DNA of 64,000 bases from Prorocentrum cordatum (Eukaryota; Sar; Dinophyceae; Prorocentrales; Prorocentraceae): the NCBI GenBank assembly GCA_963575745.1, contig CAUYUJ010016371.1, positions 388,524-452,523 on the forward strand, in the 5' to 3' direction. The position numbers and the translations under genes are program-made. A model generated the notes under the pieces. It was not told where the DNA came from. It did no database searches and worked only from the letters and a program-made list of their open reading frames with translations. Positions 20,456-30,391 of the stretch are shown piece after piece. Numbering within the stretch: position 1 is the stretch's first letter; the number at the start of each line of letters is the position of its first letter.

Positions 20456-21556
20456 ATGGTGAGCAAGAGGCCTGCGGCAGCTCCTGCGCGCCTGGCAGAG
20501 GATGAACCTGTCCCCCGCCCTCCAGCGGAGCTGGAGGCCAGCCTCGACGCCGCCATGGAGGCGGCAGTTGCAGTTTTGGACGTCAAGGAGGAGCAGGAGG
20601 AGCCCGACGAGGGATGCGACGAGGAGGACGCCACCGCGGGCTTCGGCGACGCGGCCTCCACGGCCGACGAGACTGAGACCTCGAAGCTGTGCTGCAGCTG
20701 CAACCAGTTCTGGCACGTCGACTTCATGAAGGCCGTCAACAAGACTAAGAACCAGCTACGCTGCACTGGGTGCCACAACGCGCGCAGCAGGATCAACCGC
20801 ATGAAAAAGGGCATGGTCATGGACTCGCTCACGTCGCTCGAACCCGCGGACCGCCACGACTTCATGCGCAAGGCCCACGGAGCATTGGGGAACGACTTGT
20901 GCGCCCTCATCAAGGACACGATCACAGTCATGAAGACGAGGAGGATCACTTCTAGCATGAGTATCGGTGGGCCTTTCGAACCCCTGGAGGAGGCCCAGAA
21001 GAGGTATGCTTCGAACCCTGACATGTGGAAGAGTATAGAACAGAACGCCCAGCGGATCAAGTGCCCCATCAGGAACTGCACCATGATCCAGATCCCGACT
21101 TACGAATCGAAGACCGAGAAGGAGACGATCGTGGAGGAGTCGCGCAAGCGCGAGGCGGAGACCGAGCTGCAGTCCAAGAAGGCGAAGAAGGCCAAGCCTG
21201 ACGATGCGGCAGCTGACCCGAACCAGATCAAGAGTATCACCTCATCCCAAAAGAAGAAGCTCGAGAGTCTGCGCGCCAAGCTGCAGGATATCGGAGAGCG
21301 AACCACTGAGGCGAAAGAGCAGGCCGAGAGCCCGCAGGGCTCAGAGAACGTGCCCAAGCACTTCGTCACCAAGCTCGCGAACAGCCTAAGCAAGATCGAG
21401 GAGACGAGCAAGCTCATCAAGGATACCATCGAGGGTGGCCAGGCCCCTAAGTTTGTCTACACAAAGCTGAGCAACGATGTGACGGAGGTGGTCAACAAAG
21501 CATCTACCATAATCTCGCAGGTGGAGCTCCTCTTCCAGCAGGCCACTGAGGACTGA
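20456..21556 (+). CDS. E2 zinc-binding coiled-coil protein
   Basis: A clean 366-residue ORF starting MVSKRPAAAPARLAEDEPVP. An acidic N-terminus is followed by a probable zinc ribbon: CCSCNQFWHVDF ... LRCTGCHNARSRINR (residues about 81-116; C-x2-C, 27-30 residues, C-x2-C). A helical region follows. Then a basic patch (KKAKKAKPDD, near 240), and the last 110 residues are heptad-like with charged helices (KKKLESLRAKLQDIGERTTE, LANSLSKIEETSKLI, VVNKASTIISQVELLFQQ). A DNA- or RNA-binding, possibly dimeric, nuclear protein is suggested. No counterpart was recognised in E1. Name of family unknown. Confidence 0.75.
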   Translation: MVSKRPAAAPARLAEDEPVPRPPAELEASLDAAMEAAVAVLDVKEEQEEPDEGCDEEDATAGFGDAASTADETETSKLCCSCNQFWHVDFMKAVNKTKNQLRCTGCHNARSRINRMKKGMVMDSLTSLEPADRHDFMRKAHGALGNDLCALIKDTITVMKTRRITSSMSIGGPFEPLEEAQKRYASNPDMWKSIEQNAQRIKCPIRNCTMIQIPTYESKTEKETIVEESRKREAETELQSKKAKKAKPDDAAADPNQIKSITSSQKKKLESLRAKLQDIGERTTEAKEQAESPQGSENVPKHFVTKLANSLSKIEETSKLIKDTIEGGQAPKFVYTKLSNDVTEVVNKASTIISQVELLFQQATED

Positions 21557-22500
21557 TCTGTGGCCTCCTGATGTTGGCTCTAGGTGCGACTCCAGTTGTC
21601 TACAACAGTCCCTTAAACAAAACAACATTGTGTGAAAATCGCTGCCCCGAACACCAGACTTGGAAATCGGGCCCAGGACCTGGGGAGAGGATGCCGAGAG
21701 ATGCAGTCTGGAATCGCATGTGCTAGTTGCGCGCGCAGCCCTCTCCCTGCAGCTATAGGCGCCTGCGTTCCAGCCTAGGCGCTGCTACGCGATAGCCCGT
21801 CATGAGTGGCGGGATAGGGGATGCTTGGGTCAGTCTGGCGGTAGGGTCGAGCTTGAGGTGGCGAGAGTTTCGGCAACTGGTTACGTGAAGAACAGCTTGA
21901 GTAAGTTGGCTTCTTGGGGGGAAATGGATACGACGAATCTGAATCACGATTGGGCCGTCTTGGTTTATCGGAAACGCAGCGCAGACCAAACCACGCAAGC
22001 TAACAACAAATAAACAAAGCACTGCAACATGCACAATCAACGTAAAGTGACACAACGCACACAGAAGCACACACGCACACCACACTACAAGAACACACTG
22101 CAACACACCACAGTATCTACCCCGTATCTACCCCGTATCTACCCCGTATCTACCCCGTATCTACCCCGTATCTACCCCGCATCTACCATGCACATACATT
22201 TACCTACCCAGACGGCAGGGCGGGGCGCGTCCGAGCTGATCCTCCGCCCATCCCCTTCCTCCTCCCTCCTTCTCCTCCTCCTCATCCGCCTCCTCCTCCT
22301 CCTCGTCCTCCTCCTCCTCCTCCCCCTCCTCCTCCTCCTCCTCCCCCTCCTCCTCCTCCTCCGCCTCCTCCCCCCCTCCTCCTATCTTGGGCCCAAGATT
22401 GGCCTGGCCAAGATCGGTGCTGTTGGGGGCGTGCGTGACGCGCTCTGGAATGCGGGGGTGCAACAATGCAGTGCGATGACGGCATCCCCCAAGCGCCCTC
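21557..22500. other. E2 spacer
   Basis: No supported gene. Contains an 11-bp tandem repeat (22113-22196) and a CCT tract (22255-22380). A T-rich stretch ending GTCCGTAG at about 22513-22530 could be the 3' splice site of the next gene. Confidence 0.5.
22113..22196 (+). repeat. 11-bp tandem repeat TATCTACCCCG
   Basis: About seven perfect or near-perfect head-to-tail copies, the last with CATCTACC. Confidence 0.95.
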
Positions 22501-22529
22501 TCACCTCCTCTTTGTTTTTTTTTGTCCGT

Positions 22530-23011
22530 AGCCGAGCGGCTCAAGGATGTTGTCGGCGGCAGCGTTCCAAGATGATCTCACTGGTCTTCTCGGCCCATTC
22601 GTGCTCCCAGATGGCGGCACCGTGACTGCCGAGGACCAAGCTGAGATACAGCGCCTCACGGGATGTAAAGCATCAGTGCGAGAACGTAGTCGGCAACATC
22701 CTGGCAAGCGGCTCTTGACAGTCCACGGGCCACCAGAGTGGTTGAGGTACGCTTACTACCTGGCGCTGACGAAGGTCGAGGCCAACGGCGAGCACGGCGG
22801 GAGAAGGTCGAGGCCAACGGCGAGCACGGCGTCGGCAACGCTGTTGAGGCCGCCTCCAGGTCTTGGGCACGAGTCTGGCGCAGCCGCTGGCAACCCGACC
22901 GAGATGCAGAAGGCTCGGGCCGAACCGCCGCACTGGGACACGTGGGAGCACGGGATCGCCATGGGCGAAGTCGACGGCACCACCGAGGCGGCGCGCCGTG
23001 AGAGCGCGTGA
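22530..23011 (+). CDS. E2 KH-domain-like protein
   Basis: Met at 22547 (MLSAAAFQDDLTGLLGPFVL) opens a 154-residue ORF, possibly preceded by an exon joined after the T-rich GTCCGTAG at 22530. Residues about 28-75 (EIQRLTGCKASVRERSRQHP, GKRLLTVHGPPEWLRYAYYL) follow the KH fold pattern: helix, TGCxxxxR strand, G-x-R-x-L-x-V-x-G strand, then a helix. The canonical GxxG loop is not obvious, so RNA binding is uncertain. The tail is Ala/Glu-rich. A 27-bp DNA duplication (AAGGTCGAGGCCAACGGCGA, about 22774 and 22804) adds a repeat just after the domain. Confidence 0.5.
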
Positions 23012-23754
23012 GCCGTGCCGCACAGAGTTTCAAAACATATGAACGGGGAGGGAGGGAGGGACTGAGGAAAGGGGAGCGGGGCTAGCACAACAGAAAAGCA
23101 TACAGACAGATCAGAAAATTACACCAGAAAAAGAGCCCAACGGGAAACACCGAGCAGACAGACCACACCAAACAGAAATCTAGCAAACTGGCAATGCACC
23201 TGCTCGTCGGGATATCCCCTATGTCCTAACACAACAGCAACTTGAAAAACAAGGAACTCCTCAACGTCACTCCTCCCCCTCCTCCTCCTCCTCCCCCCCC
23301 TCCTCCACCCCCTCCTCCCCCCCTCCTCCTCCTTCTCCTCCTCCTCCTCCTCCTCCTCCGCCTCCGCCTCCTCTTCCCCTAAACCGACCCCTTTCGTCCC
23401 AAAGTGGTCGGTTTCCGTCTTCCCTAGTTCGAGGTGTGCTCGTGATTCGCTTGCACGCTCTCTGCATTGCTCCCATTGCTCCCCTCCTCCTCCTCCTCCT
23501 CCTCCTCCTCCTCCTCCTCTTCCTCCTCCTCCTCCTCCGCCTCATCCTCCTCCTCCTCCTCCTCCTCCTCCTCCCCCTCCTCCTCCCCATCCTCCTCCTC
23601 CTCATCATCCTCCTCCTATCCTCGCCCTATCCTCACCTCCTCTCCTGCAATCCCATCCTCTCCTCCCGTCGTCTCCCCCCATCTTCTGTTCGTTTCATCG
23701 CGCGCGCCTACGCAGTTGCAGTGTAGGCCCGAGCGATGTTGTGCACATGTTTGT
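23012..23754. other. E2 spacer with inverted repeat arm b and CCT arrays
   Basis: No gene. CCT arrays occupy about 23270-23365 and 23482-23625; poly-Ser/poly-Leu frames there are microsatellite translations. The arm at 23355-23447 is the inverse of 20176-20270. Confidence 0.75.
23355..23447 (-). repeat. Inverted repeat arm b
   Basis: Reverse complement of 20176-20270, including AAACCGACCCCTTTCGTCCC and AAAGTGGTCGGTTTCCG. With its partner it could be a pair of hairpin terminators, or the ends of a decayed 3.3-kb insertion. Confidence 0.85.
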
Positions 23755-26054
23755 ATGAAACGACCTGCTTCTCACGATATACGCGTTTCTTCGAGGGCTC
23801 GGGCTGAGCAGTTAGTTCGGGATGGGCTTGCCGAGTCGGTCGAGTCTGCACGGTGGGACATCAGGCGGGACTTGGGTCAGCGAGTCGACATTCGGACGCC
23901 AGTCGGGCCAGTGAAATCGCACATGCCTTTAGAATGTACCGATGGTTCTGAGTACCTTGCTTTAGTATTGCACCCGTGCGCCTTGCTGTACCACTTATGC
24001 GATACGAATGCAGCTTTCGCAACATTCTTGCACGCGCAGTTTCAAGCTCGCAGCTCTGACTCGTCTGTTGTAATTTACACGGATGAGTGTACGACTGGGA
24101 ACGCGTACAGGCACGACCACGCGACCAAGTACCAGTGCATATATTGGACATTTTCGTTCTTCCCTGATTGGTATCGCAGCAGGGCTTGTGGCTGGTTCAC
24201 ATATGCGTTTATCCCCGTTGCCCGACAGGTAGAACTAAAAGATGGTCTCGCCCAGATTGGTAAATTGATTACGAAGAATTTTTTTTCGTCGGACTGCGAT
24301 TTGACTTCGGGCGTGGTCCTTCCGATTGGCAGAAGTGGGCAACACTTTCGTTTATGCGCAAAGCTCCTATGCCTCATGCAAGACGAAAAAGCACATAAAG
24401 AGTATTGCTCCCTTCGCGGGGCCAGTGGAACAAAGGTATGCATAAAATGTAAAAATATCACACGCAATGTATCTTACGGGCCGACAGAGCCATACTGGCG
24501 AGATTGCTTGACCACTTTACCGCTTGATTTCGACCCCCACACAGACGACACTGTTGACCAAATGTTGAAGCTCCTTCGTGATGTAGCTGAGCCTGCTGAC
24601 GGACGCCGCGCTACGAAATCTCACGTTGAAACCATGGAGCAATTAACTGGTATCAAATACCAACCCAATGGGTTGTTATGGGACAGGACGCTGAAACCTC
24701 ATTTCAGCGTGGTTTCTCACATAGCGGAAGATTGGATGCATGGGTGTTGTTCTTCTGGGGGGATCGGGCAATACGAGTGCAACGCATTTGTCATCGCAGT
24801 AATAAAGAACAGCGAACTTAAACGACAGGGCCTGGATTTAGCAAAAATAGACGAGTTTCAACAAACAATACGGTGGCCAGGGCGTGGGCGAGGTCTTAGC
24901 AAAGAGTTCTTTAGAAAACAAGTTCGCATGGACGATGCTGGCCACCTAGCATGCTTTGCAACCGAGACGATCATGGCCGTAGAAGTTCTGATGTTCCTAT
25001 CTGTTCTGGTCCTTGAGCCACAAGGCCATCTTCAAGGACAACGAGACTGCCTCGCTCGATTGCACCGCATGCTGGGCATCTTACGTCACGGGTGGGATAA
25101 ACGTGAACAGTGTTGCAATTGCGCTTTCCGACCGAACACACACTACCCAAAAACAACGACAAACGAAGAACCAACAATGTCGTATCTGCCCGTCCTCCAT
25201 TTTCCCATATCCTTCCTCGCCCTGTCCCTCTCATCCCTCACGGGCCCCTTTGTGTCCCTCCCCATTCGCCCCGCGTCCCGCTTTCACCAGTTTAGCTCTA
25301 AAAAAAGAACACCAAAAGCGAGATTGCAACACTATTCAAACTTGCTTCCCCAGGGATGGGCGACCGCGCTGTTCAGTATTCTGGGCTGCTTGCCAATGTT
25401 GCAGTGGAACACCATGAGCGGTACGTGTCGGTTTACGGTTTGGGTGTTGTGAAGCCAAAGATCCATTACGTACACCATTCTATACTCAACCTCCCCCGTC
25501 TACGTGTGAATGTTTCGTGCTTCGCGTGTGAGCGAAAACATAAAGATTGTAAAGCTATAGCCCAACGTTGCACGACCGAGCAAGCGGCCCCCCACATCAT
25601 TGATCTTGTGTTGTGCGAGCTTGAAGAGAACTTGAAAGACGTGAACACGTTTGTGCCTGAGTATATTGATGGGGCTGCAACGCCACAGCCGCAGTTGCGC
25701 CATTTATTTCAGACGATTTCCCCGCGAGTTGGGCCCGCCATTTGCACGTGCTCGGTGGTTCAGACTCGGATAGGGACGGTAAAAGCTGGTGACTTCGTGC
25801 AGTGCTCTCACAATGGACACAACCACCACGGGCTCGTAGATTTGTTTGTGCAGGGCGCCGATCTCGATAGCGGTGCGCTGACCATCGCAGTGGCGATCAC
25901 TCTTTACAGGCGGTCCGTTGAGAACGGTCTGTGGCTTTCGACAGGCAGGAGGCTTGCTCTGCCAGTTTCCGCCCTTTTGTGTGCGTTCCCATTTGTCCTG
26001 CGGAGGGCAGGATTATTTACGTTGGAGCAGCCCGTTCCTTTCACTTCGGGCTGA
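23755..26054 (+). CDS. E2 DDE-like transposase
   Basis: Probable start MKRPASHDIRVSSRARAEQL at 23755, just after a CCT array in the same frame. Motifs: Y-T-D-E at residues 108-111, CIKC at 229-232, EDWMH at 325-329. A likely intron (roughly 25090-25352, pyrimidine-rich, acceptor CTTCCCCAG) precedes the second exon, which has KPKIHYVHH and CFACERKHK. These align in order with the E1 gene (2129-4342). The C-terminal part shares a VKAGDFVQCSHNGHNHHGLV region with the E1 tail. D110, D326 and the E of ERKH are the inferred catalytic triad, as in CACTA/Plavaka-type transposases. The gene is last in the element, about 890 bp from the terminus. It appears intact apart from the intron. Confidence 0.8.
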
Positions 26055-26945
26055 TAATGCTTGTGCCGAGCGCAGCGAGGAGAAACCTTTGCGGGCGAGG
26101 AGGCTCGCACATACACAAAAAAAGCAAACAAACAAACACGCATCAACACACGAAGAAAACATGTTCGTTATTGTTGAGCGTTGAGGAGGCTCGCCCCTCA
26201 ACGTGTTACAATAAACCAATACACGCAACACACACAAACAGTAAATGAGATGAGGAGGAGGAGGAAGAAGAGGAGGAGGGGGAGAGGATGAGGAGGAGGA
26301 GGAAAAGGAAGATGAGGAGGAGGAGGAGGAGGAGGCGGAGGATGGATGACGATGACAACGGCAACTGCGATTGCGATAGAACTCACAAACACGTTCACGT
26401 CGAGGGAAAAAATGCGGAGGTACGGGCCCAAGAGGGCCTGTGATGGCACAACGTGGTTTCCAAAATGCGGCATAACATCGCCTCATACATGCCTCCAAAA
26501 GGCCCCGATACCACGTGCATTGCAAACCTTGCAACGACCCCCGCCCCCAAGATGTCAAAATCCTGGCCCAAGGGCCGCCATCCGTTTTGCGCCCCGATCG
26601 TTTCAGTGAGCCCTGCGAGTGCCCCGCGCCCCCGAGAAACCCTAAGAGGCAGCCGATCATTCAACGTATGCTCCTTCTCGCGTGTCCATGGTCATTGCGA
26701 TTTATTGCTGTTGCCCTATTTGTGTCAACGCACATGTCTGTTGTTGACGTGTCTTCGCCGTGTGCAAACGAGAGGCATACTTAGGCGTTACTTACGTTTT
26801 ACTTAGGTATAGTTATGAAACACTTACGTGCGCGCTTGGTATACTTACGTGGTACTTATAACTAGTTCACATGTGTGTACGGGGTACTTAACACTAAGTA
26901 CTTCTAAGTAATGTAGGAGTAGCGTAAGTGCCCGCGCCCGCGAAG
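26055..26945 (+). repeat. E2 right subterminal region and terminal repeat
   Basis: The 3' flank of the transposase, with a GGA microsatellite (26250-26345) and no supported gene. The last 170 bp are packed with ACTTA/TACTTACG words (TTACTTACGTTTTACTTAGG, CACTTACGTGCGCGC, ATACTTACGTGGTACTTATA). It ends TCCTACATTAC-inverse ... GCCCGCGAAG at 26945. Confidence 0.7.
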
Positions 26946-26980
26946 CAGAGCGGCCTCCGGCACCGTCTCCGGACGGACGA
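26946..26980 (+). repeat. 131-bp satellite remnant after E2
   Basis: CAGAGCGGCCTCCGGCACCG followed by TCTCCGGACGGA matches the satellite in register with its break at 17221, with one substitution (TTTCC to TCTCC). The match ends at about 26980; from there the sequence is unrelated, so this is the right edge of the array. Confidence 0.85.
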
Positions 26981-27017
26981 CCTGACTGCATAACACGCCT
27001 GGATATGCCGACGGGGG

Positions 27018-27106
27018 CGAAGGAGGAGGAGGAGGAGGAGGAGGAGGAGGAGGAGGAGGAGGAGGAGGAGGAGGAGGAGGAGGAGGAGGAGGAGGGGGAG
27101 GGGGCA
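27018..27106 (+). repeat. (GGA)n microsatellite
   Basis: About 27 nearly perfect GGA triplets between the satellite edge and the copia remnant; poly-Pro on the minus strand is not considered coding. Confidence 0.95.
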
Positions 27107-27140
27107 GGCGAGGGAGCCCCGGCCCTGGGGGAGGGGCCCT

Positions 27141-28158
27141 GAGGGAGCCCTGATGGGCTTCCGGCACCATGGAGAGGTCCTGTGGGGCGGCCGCCCCTTT
27201 TTCTCTCGGTCGTTTCCCTCTCGCCCAGAAGCGCGCGCCCCTTTTTCTATATATACAGAAACTCCCGATCAACCGCAGAGCGGCGGATGTTACTTGTATC
27301 GACCCCCGGGTCTTACCACAAAGTGTGCGTGGATGTAGAATATCTACTTCTTCCGCTCCATTAGTCCGAGTATCCTGTCTTAAACTACCCAAATCAATGC
27401 TCAAGCGCAGGCCTTCTGTCTTACCTATAGCTGGTGCCATGCGATGTTCTTCAAGGCTTCTGCAATCCGTCGCCAATGAGTGTCACATAAACATGGCTGG
27501 TGTGTCTTCCCAGTCGGTTGGCAGCTTCTTTCCTGCGCCAGACATCCCACGCGCATCTGCGATGGCGGCGCGGATGCGCACACCAGATTCTGCACCCCAT
27601 AAACAAGCCAGGGCCTCTGCTTGTAGTTTAGGTTTACAGACTCGTTTGATAACTTTACTAGATGTACATTTAGGGTGAACATGATCACTGTTCCCTCGAC
27701 GAATCCAGGCCCTGCGAGCCCATTGAACCTAGCCCTCTGTGACCTGAGAGGCTCGGTTCTACCCTTGACCATACCCTCTTCTCATGCCCGGCTGACGCCA
27801 GTAACACTGAGAACTATCATATCCCGGTTCCACTTCACGGCTCCACCTTTCAAGACTAACCCGCAGTCAGCAGGCTGAGTTGCTTCTTCTAATGCACGCT
27901 TGGCCTCCTCGAGATAAAGCACCTTTGCGTGACGCACTGCAGTCTGCAGTCTGCTCACACGATGCAAAAGCTCAGGTTTACCCTGGCGTGTAGCCATGAC
28001 AAAGCACCCATGACCGATCTAAGCTGTGCTGTCCCGCCCTCGTTGCACATTCTCGTAAAAGGGGGGCTGTCTCTAGGATAGAGTGCAACTTCGATGTTCT
28101 CACAAATCCTTGGCCGCGATACTCGCCACGAAATATTTGAACAACTTCTAATACTCAA
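27141..28158 (-). pseudogene. copia RT thumb/RNase H remnant
   Basis: Pieces in several frames give ALSWLHARVNLSF (28030-27970; family pattern G-x-LSWLARQTRPDLSF), an LEEAKRALEEATQPADCGLV helix (27940-27860), then ATDCRSLEEHRMAPAIGKTE and GLRLSIDLGSLRQ (27476-27350). The last resembles the copia RNase H region TDCRSL-x-DHL ... RLAIDLAALRQ followed by an Asp for metal binding. Frame changes separate all segments, so it is not translatable as one protein. Confidence 0.7.
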
Positions 28159-29657
28159 TAACGGAAAGTATCCGACATGATCTCGCGAATCTCAAACCCT
28201 GCTAATACCGAATCGATGTTTCTCTGACTTTCATCATCGGCAGCCCACAGTGCGCCATCCACATGTGTACCTAACAAGTGCTCAGTCGAGTCCGTCGGGC
28301 GGCGGCTCGAGCAGCATGAGGCGGTCGAGCTCCTGCCCCTGGAAGTACGCAGATGTAACGTCGGCACGCATGAGCGTCTTCTCTGTACCCGCAACCCATG
28401 ATACTATCAACCTTAGCCCTTCGAGTTCGCATGTTGGTGAATCCGCGCGGGTACCTAACGACTCTTCCAGATCTCCACGCACGACAAATCAACGCTTGTA
28501 CAGCGGTGCAACCGGAGGTCCACCCGGTCTACGGAAATGCTCATTCTTGCGAATTTTGCAATCCATTGCGTAGGTACCATACGGTTTCCTTCGTCGAGGA
28601 GATTGTGCAGTTCCACGAAATCAGTCGGCGCGGCGGCGTTGAACGTCCGCCATTTTCCCCTTTCGTCTTGTCTTGCCAATCGTAAACCGCTTCTAGAGTC
28701 CTCAGATTCCCGATTGTATACCCCATTCTTTGCACTCTTTAGCTTGTTCGTAGATTGCGGCTTATGAACGGCGCGGTCATTGAAGAATCCGACAAGCGAT
28801 TCATGTGGCTTAACAGCGACTGAATCCTCTCTCTGAGCTTGAGGATCCACGCCCGGCCCCGACGTTCCAGCCCTGCGCATGGCCTCAAGAAGTGGCTGCG
28901 CTGATTCGGGAGCCGGCTCCGAGACAGAATCGGGAACCCTTCCCGTGCGACCATCGGCATGCTCGACTCCTCTGCACATCTCATCGTTGCGACTCTGTAT
29001 ACCGTGCGGGACGTCGTCTAGTAAAGACCTCTGAAGGGGCGTCCGAGTCACCTGTGACGACCTCGACGCGGGCGGCACAGGAAAGACCTTCCCATCCGAC
29101 AATTCATCTTCTTCCATTGTGCGATATGCTTCCTCTGTGAACTCGGGGTCTTCTAGGAACCCCCGGCAGCTCTTCCGTCGCCAGACGATGTTCTTCCACA
29201 GAATGCTCTTGCACCCGTGGTTCTGGCAGTTCACGTCGCTCGTCCACGAATGACTGCTCTTGCTCGTCTGGAGGCGCATACCTCTCGACACCGCCGTCAA
29301 GGAGCTTAGAGAGGCGTTGGTAGGCCAACCCTTCCGCCGCTTCACTCGGTCGAACCTGTCGACAGACACGCAGACAGGCGCACCCCTTGGGATCACCCAC
29401 GCGTTCTTGCCATCGAACCCAACGATGCGAGAACCAGTGCTCCATTTAGCGGTAATCGCGCCGTCGGTCGGACTCTTGCGAAAGCATGCAACATAACCTA
29501 CCTGATGATATCCAGCTCGTGGCGTCGCCTTTCGGAGAGCGGCCCATGCCGTCCCACGCCCGGCGTCGCGTTCTGCGAATGATTTTCTGGCAGACGCCCG
29601 GATCGCAGCCTGGCGAGAAAACTCGGCGGCTCCGTCCTCTGCAACATTCGCAAGCAC
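28155..29657 (-). pseudogene. copia integrase C-terminal linker and reverse transcriptase remnant
   Basis: The ORF 29657-28455 carries the GDxVxFxR-like linker (KWSTGSRIVGFDGKNAWVIP, RGAPVCVSVDRF) and reaches the RT start (LDEGNRMVPTQWIAK). A frame change leads to DSPTCELEGLRLIVSWVAG and TLMRADVTSAYFQGQELDRL (28482-28282), the first RT Asp block. Only a few residues later comes THVDGALWAADDESQ (28270-28225), where the family has [YH]VDD. The second catalytic Asp is Gly (GGC at 28254-28256), and roughly 70 residues normally between the two blocks are missing. The enzyme is therefore dead. Confidence 0.8.
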
Positions 29658-29699
29658 TCCTAAGTCGAAAGCTTCCTCGTCGTCTTCGTGTTCTCGACT

Positions 29700-30258
29700 T
29701 CTGATGCAGTAGAGATTACTTCATCGATTCCGAAAACATCCCTGCTGTGTGCCACCTGCTTGAAGATGTTCTTCCAAAATCCACCATGTCTATCGGCGCG
29801 GCCTATCTGCTCGGGAGACCTGGCTCCGGCGTCGCGGAGGTCGATCCCTTACTCGTAACCCATTGCAGAAACACTCCTCTGTTGTGAAGTCCACGATCCA
29901 ACACCATTCTTTTGGGCCTACCTGCCCATGCACGCCGGCGCTGCTGAAGTGCAGTGAGGCATGCTCTCGAAAATGGAGTGCCGCCTCCCAAAAAAAAAAA
30001 CATACGCTGAAATGTTGTACCCTGGCACACTCTTCAGTCCAAGAAGGCGCAACGTTCTCCACAGTTGTCCTGCACCTCGAGACTGCCGATGCGAATTTCA
30101 TGGTTCAAGCAGAACTTCTTGGGCAAGGCAACCTTGTGAGTCTGAGCTAGCGGTTTGTGGTGTTCGCAAGAGTCACATCGATAACTCTTGGCGGCTTCAA
30201 TGTAGCCCGATGACGTCCTGGAGATTCTCAATAGCTGTGCGAGAACACGATTCAGCAC
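29700..30258 (-). pseudogene. copia integrase remnant
   Basis: 30258-30034 reads AKSYRCDSCEHHKPLAQTHK and LPKKFCLNHEIRIGSLEVQD. This is the pre-integrase zinc segment followed by the first integrase strand; the family has Asp where Gly appears in EIRIGSLEV (about 30085). After a frame change, PKRMVLDRGLHNRGVFLQWV (about 29920) and IGRADRHGGFWKNIFKQV (about 29800) match the second Asp block and the Glu helix region. An A10 run at about 29991-30000 accounts for one frameshift. Confidence 0.7.
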
Positions 30259-30391
30259 ATGACCAAACTGTCTGTGCAGTCGTCAAATGGCGACCCTTGT
30301 GCGGAGCGGGATCTGAAGCCACGCTTCCCCTCTCTTTCCTTCGTGTTTCGGCCCGCCAGGCAGGTTGATTTGTTCCAGGATATTTTGTTCC

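Larger units (their letters stand above)
17222..26945 (+). mobile_element. E2: 9.7-kb DNA transposon inserted in the satellite
   Basis: The satellite reads GAGCCCA up to 17221 and CAGAGCGGCC from 26946, so the insertion duplicated CA. The ends are inverted: CTTCGCGGGC at 17222 and GCCCGCGAAG ending at 26945. The match extends imperfectly through a shared TCCTACAT about 30 bp in. Both flanks have ACTTA-rich subterminal DNA. Four genes run on the plus strand: gene B, a zinc-binding protein, a KH-like protein and the transposase. Gene B and the transposase are homologous to those of E1. Confidence 0.87.

Noticed and set aside
22520-22600. tRNA-like GTAGCCGAGCGGCTCAAGG
   Set aside because: The D-arm-like words are not followed by an anticodon stem or a GGTTCGAATCC-type T loop.
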